Source of the DNA: JBCDBH01 sp039184055
Lineage (GTDB): Bacteria; Acidobacteriota; Thermoanaerobaculia; Multivoradales; J023
DNA: 33,690 nt
Direction of reading: 5' to 3'
Assembly: GCA_039184055.1 (NCBI GenBank)
Contig: JBCDBH010000018.1
Coordinates: 1 to 33,690, forward strand
In this document: positions 33,478 through 33,690 of the stretch, in pieces
Numbering within the stretch: position 1 is the stretch's first letter
Layout of the letters: each line of letters starts with the position of its first letter
Translations under genes and position numbers: made by a program
The notes under the pieces: generated by a model
Database searches by the model: none
Seen by the model: the letters and a program-made list of their open reading frames with translations, nothing else
What the model was told of the DNA's origin: nothing

Positions 33478-33496
33478 ACCGTCGGACCGCGACGGT
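33478..33496. promoter_or_regulatory. Inverted repeat just upstream of the repeat-protein gene
   Basis: Perfect 7-bp arms ACCGTCG (33478-33484) and CGACGGT (33490-33496) flank GACCG. It lies 40-58 bp before the ATG at 33438, so it may be an operator or a hairpin in the leader. Confidence 0.4.
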
Positions 33497-33561
33497 ATGT
33501 TTTCATCCTATAGAGGACCTATCGTCCACGGTCCCATGGCGGATTCACTCCGACAACATCC

Positions 33562-33597
33562 TTACATGGCGACTCGAGTCGGCGCGCCCCCATGTAA
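33562..33597. promoter_or_regulatory. Nested palindromes upstream of the repeat-protein gene
   Basis: Perfect 8-bp arms TTACATGG (33562-33569) and CCATGTAA (33590-33597) enclose 20 bp that contain the 12-bp perfect palindrome CGACTCGAGTCG (33570-33581) and the 8-bp palindrome GGCGCGCC (33581-33588). No gene is seen in 33439-33690. It may be a regulatory site or cruciform element. Confidence 0.4.
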
Positions 33598-33690
33598 ACG
33601 GGCGCACCCAGTATGCCTACCCTCGTCTGCCAATACGTCGACCCCCGCGAACAGCGAACCACCCGTGACGCGGAGCATTTCGAAACCCAC

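Overview
This is a GC-rich Gram-negative chromosomal window. Lipoproteins, outer-membrane barrels, an O-antigen-type ligase and a tripartite RND pump all imply an outer membrane. An ADOP-type duplicated FtsX/MacB permease, a C-terminal GFE-x-GD-x3-W motif and many non-ATG starts suggest Acidobacteriota or a relative; this is inferred from gene families, with no rRNA in the window. No rRNA, tRNA, CRISPR array or recognisable transposase was seen.

Layout. 1-2400 (+): a small outer-membrane barrel with a strong terminator, then a Wzm/Wzt-type polysaccharide ABC exporter. 2400-3240: a small stability island with an orphan antitoxin-like gene (-) diverging from a brnT-brnA toxin-antitoxin pair (+); a perfect 14-bp palindrome sits in the brnTA promoter spacer. 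3291-6287: a lipoprotein with a complete pepsin-type aspartic protease domain (rare in bacteria), a DUF3052 protein (-) and a secreted PQQ-type beta-propeller (+). 6284-14738 (-): an envelope-polysaccharide operon, read right to left: M23 peptidase, bactofilin-like protein, O-antigen ligase/polymerase, TPR membrane protein, UDP-HexNAc 6-dehydrogenase, WbpM/CapD-type 4,6-dehydratase, GT4 glycosyltransferase.

15005-19523: an inositol monophosphatase gene (-), then on + a LamG protein, a LytS-type kinase and a LytTR regulator. This three-gene block is flanked by a 133-137 bp direct repeat. One copy is the 5' end and upstream region of the phosphatase gene; the other is an orphan fragment.

19659-30819 (+): seven genes packed with abutting or overlapping codons: OmpR-type regulator, HAMP kinase, unknown outer-membrane protein, TolC-like lipoprotein, adaptor, RND pump, ADOP permease. 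Sensing and export appear to be made from one transcript. The RND pump has the paired Asp residues of proton-driven drug/lipophile exporters, although the regulator pair resembles metal-responsive ones.

30820-33690: a YggX-like Fe-S protection protein (+), a shared terminator, and a secreted protein with six Cna-B/carboxypeptidase-regulatory-like repeats (-) whose upstream DNA is rich in palindromes. The most unusual items are the pepsin-like lipoprotein, the direct repeat flanking the LamG/LytS/LytTR block, and the all-in-one sensor/RND/ADOP operon.
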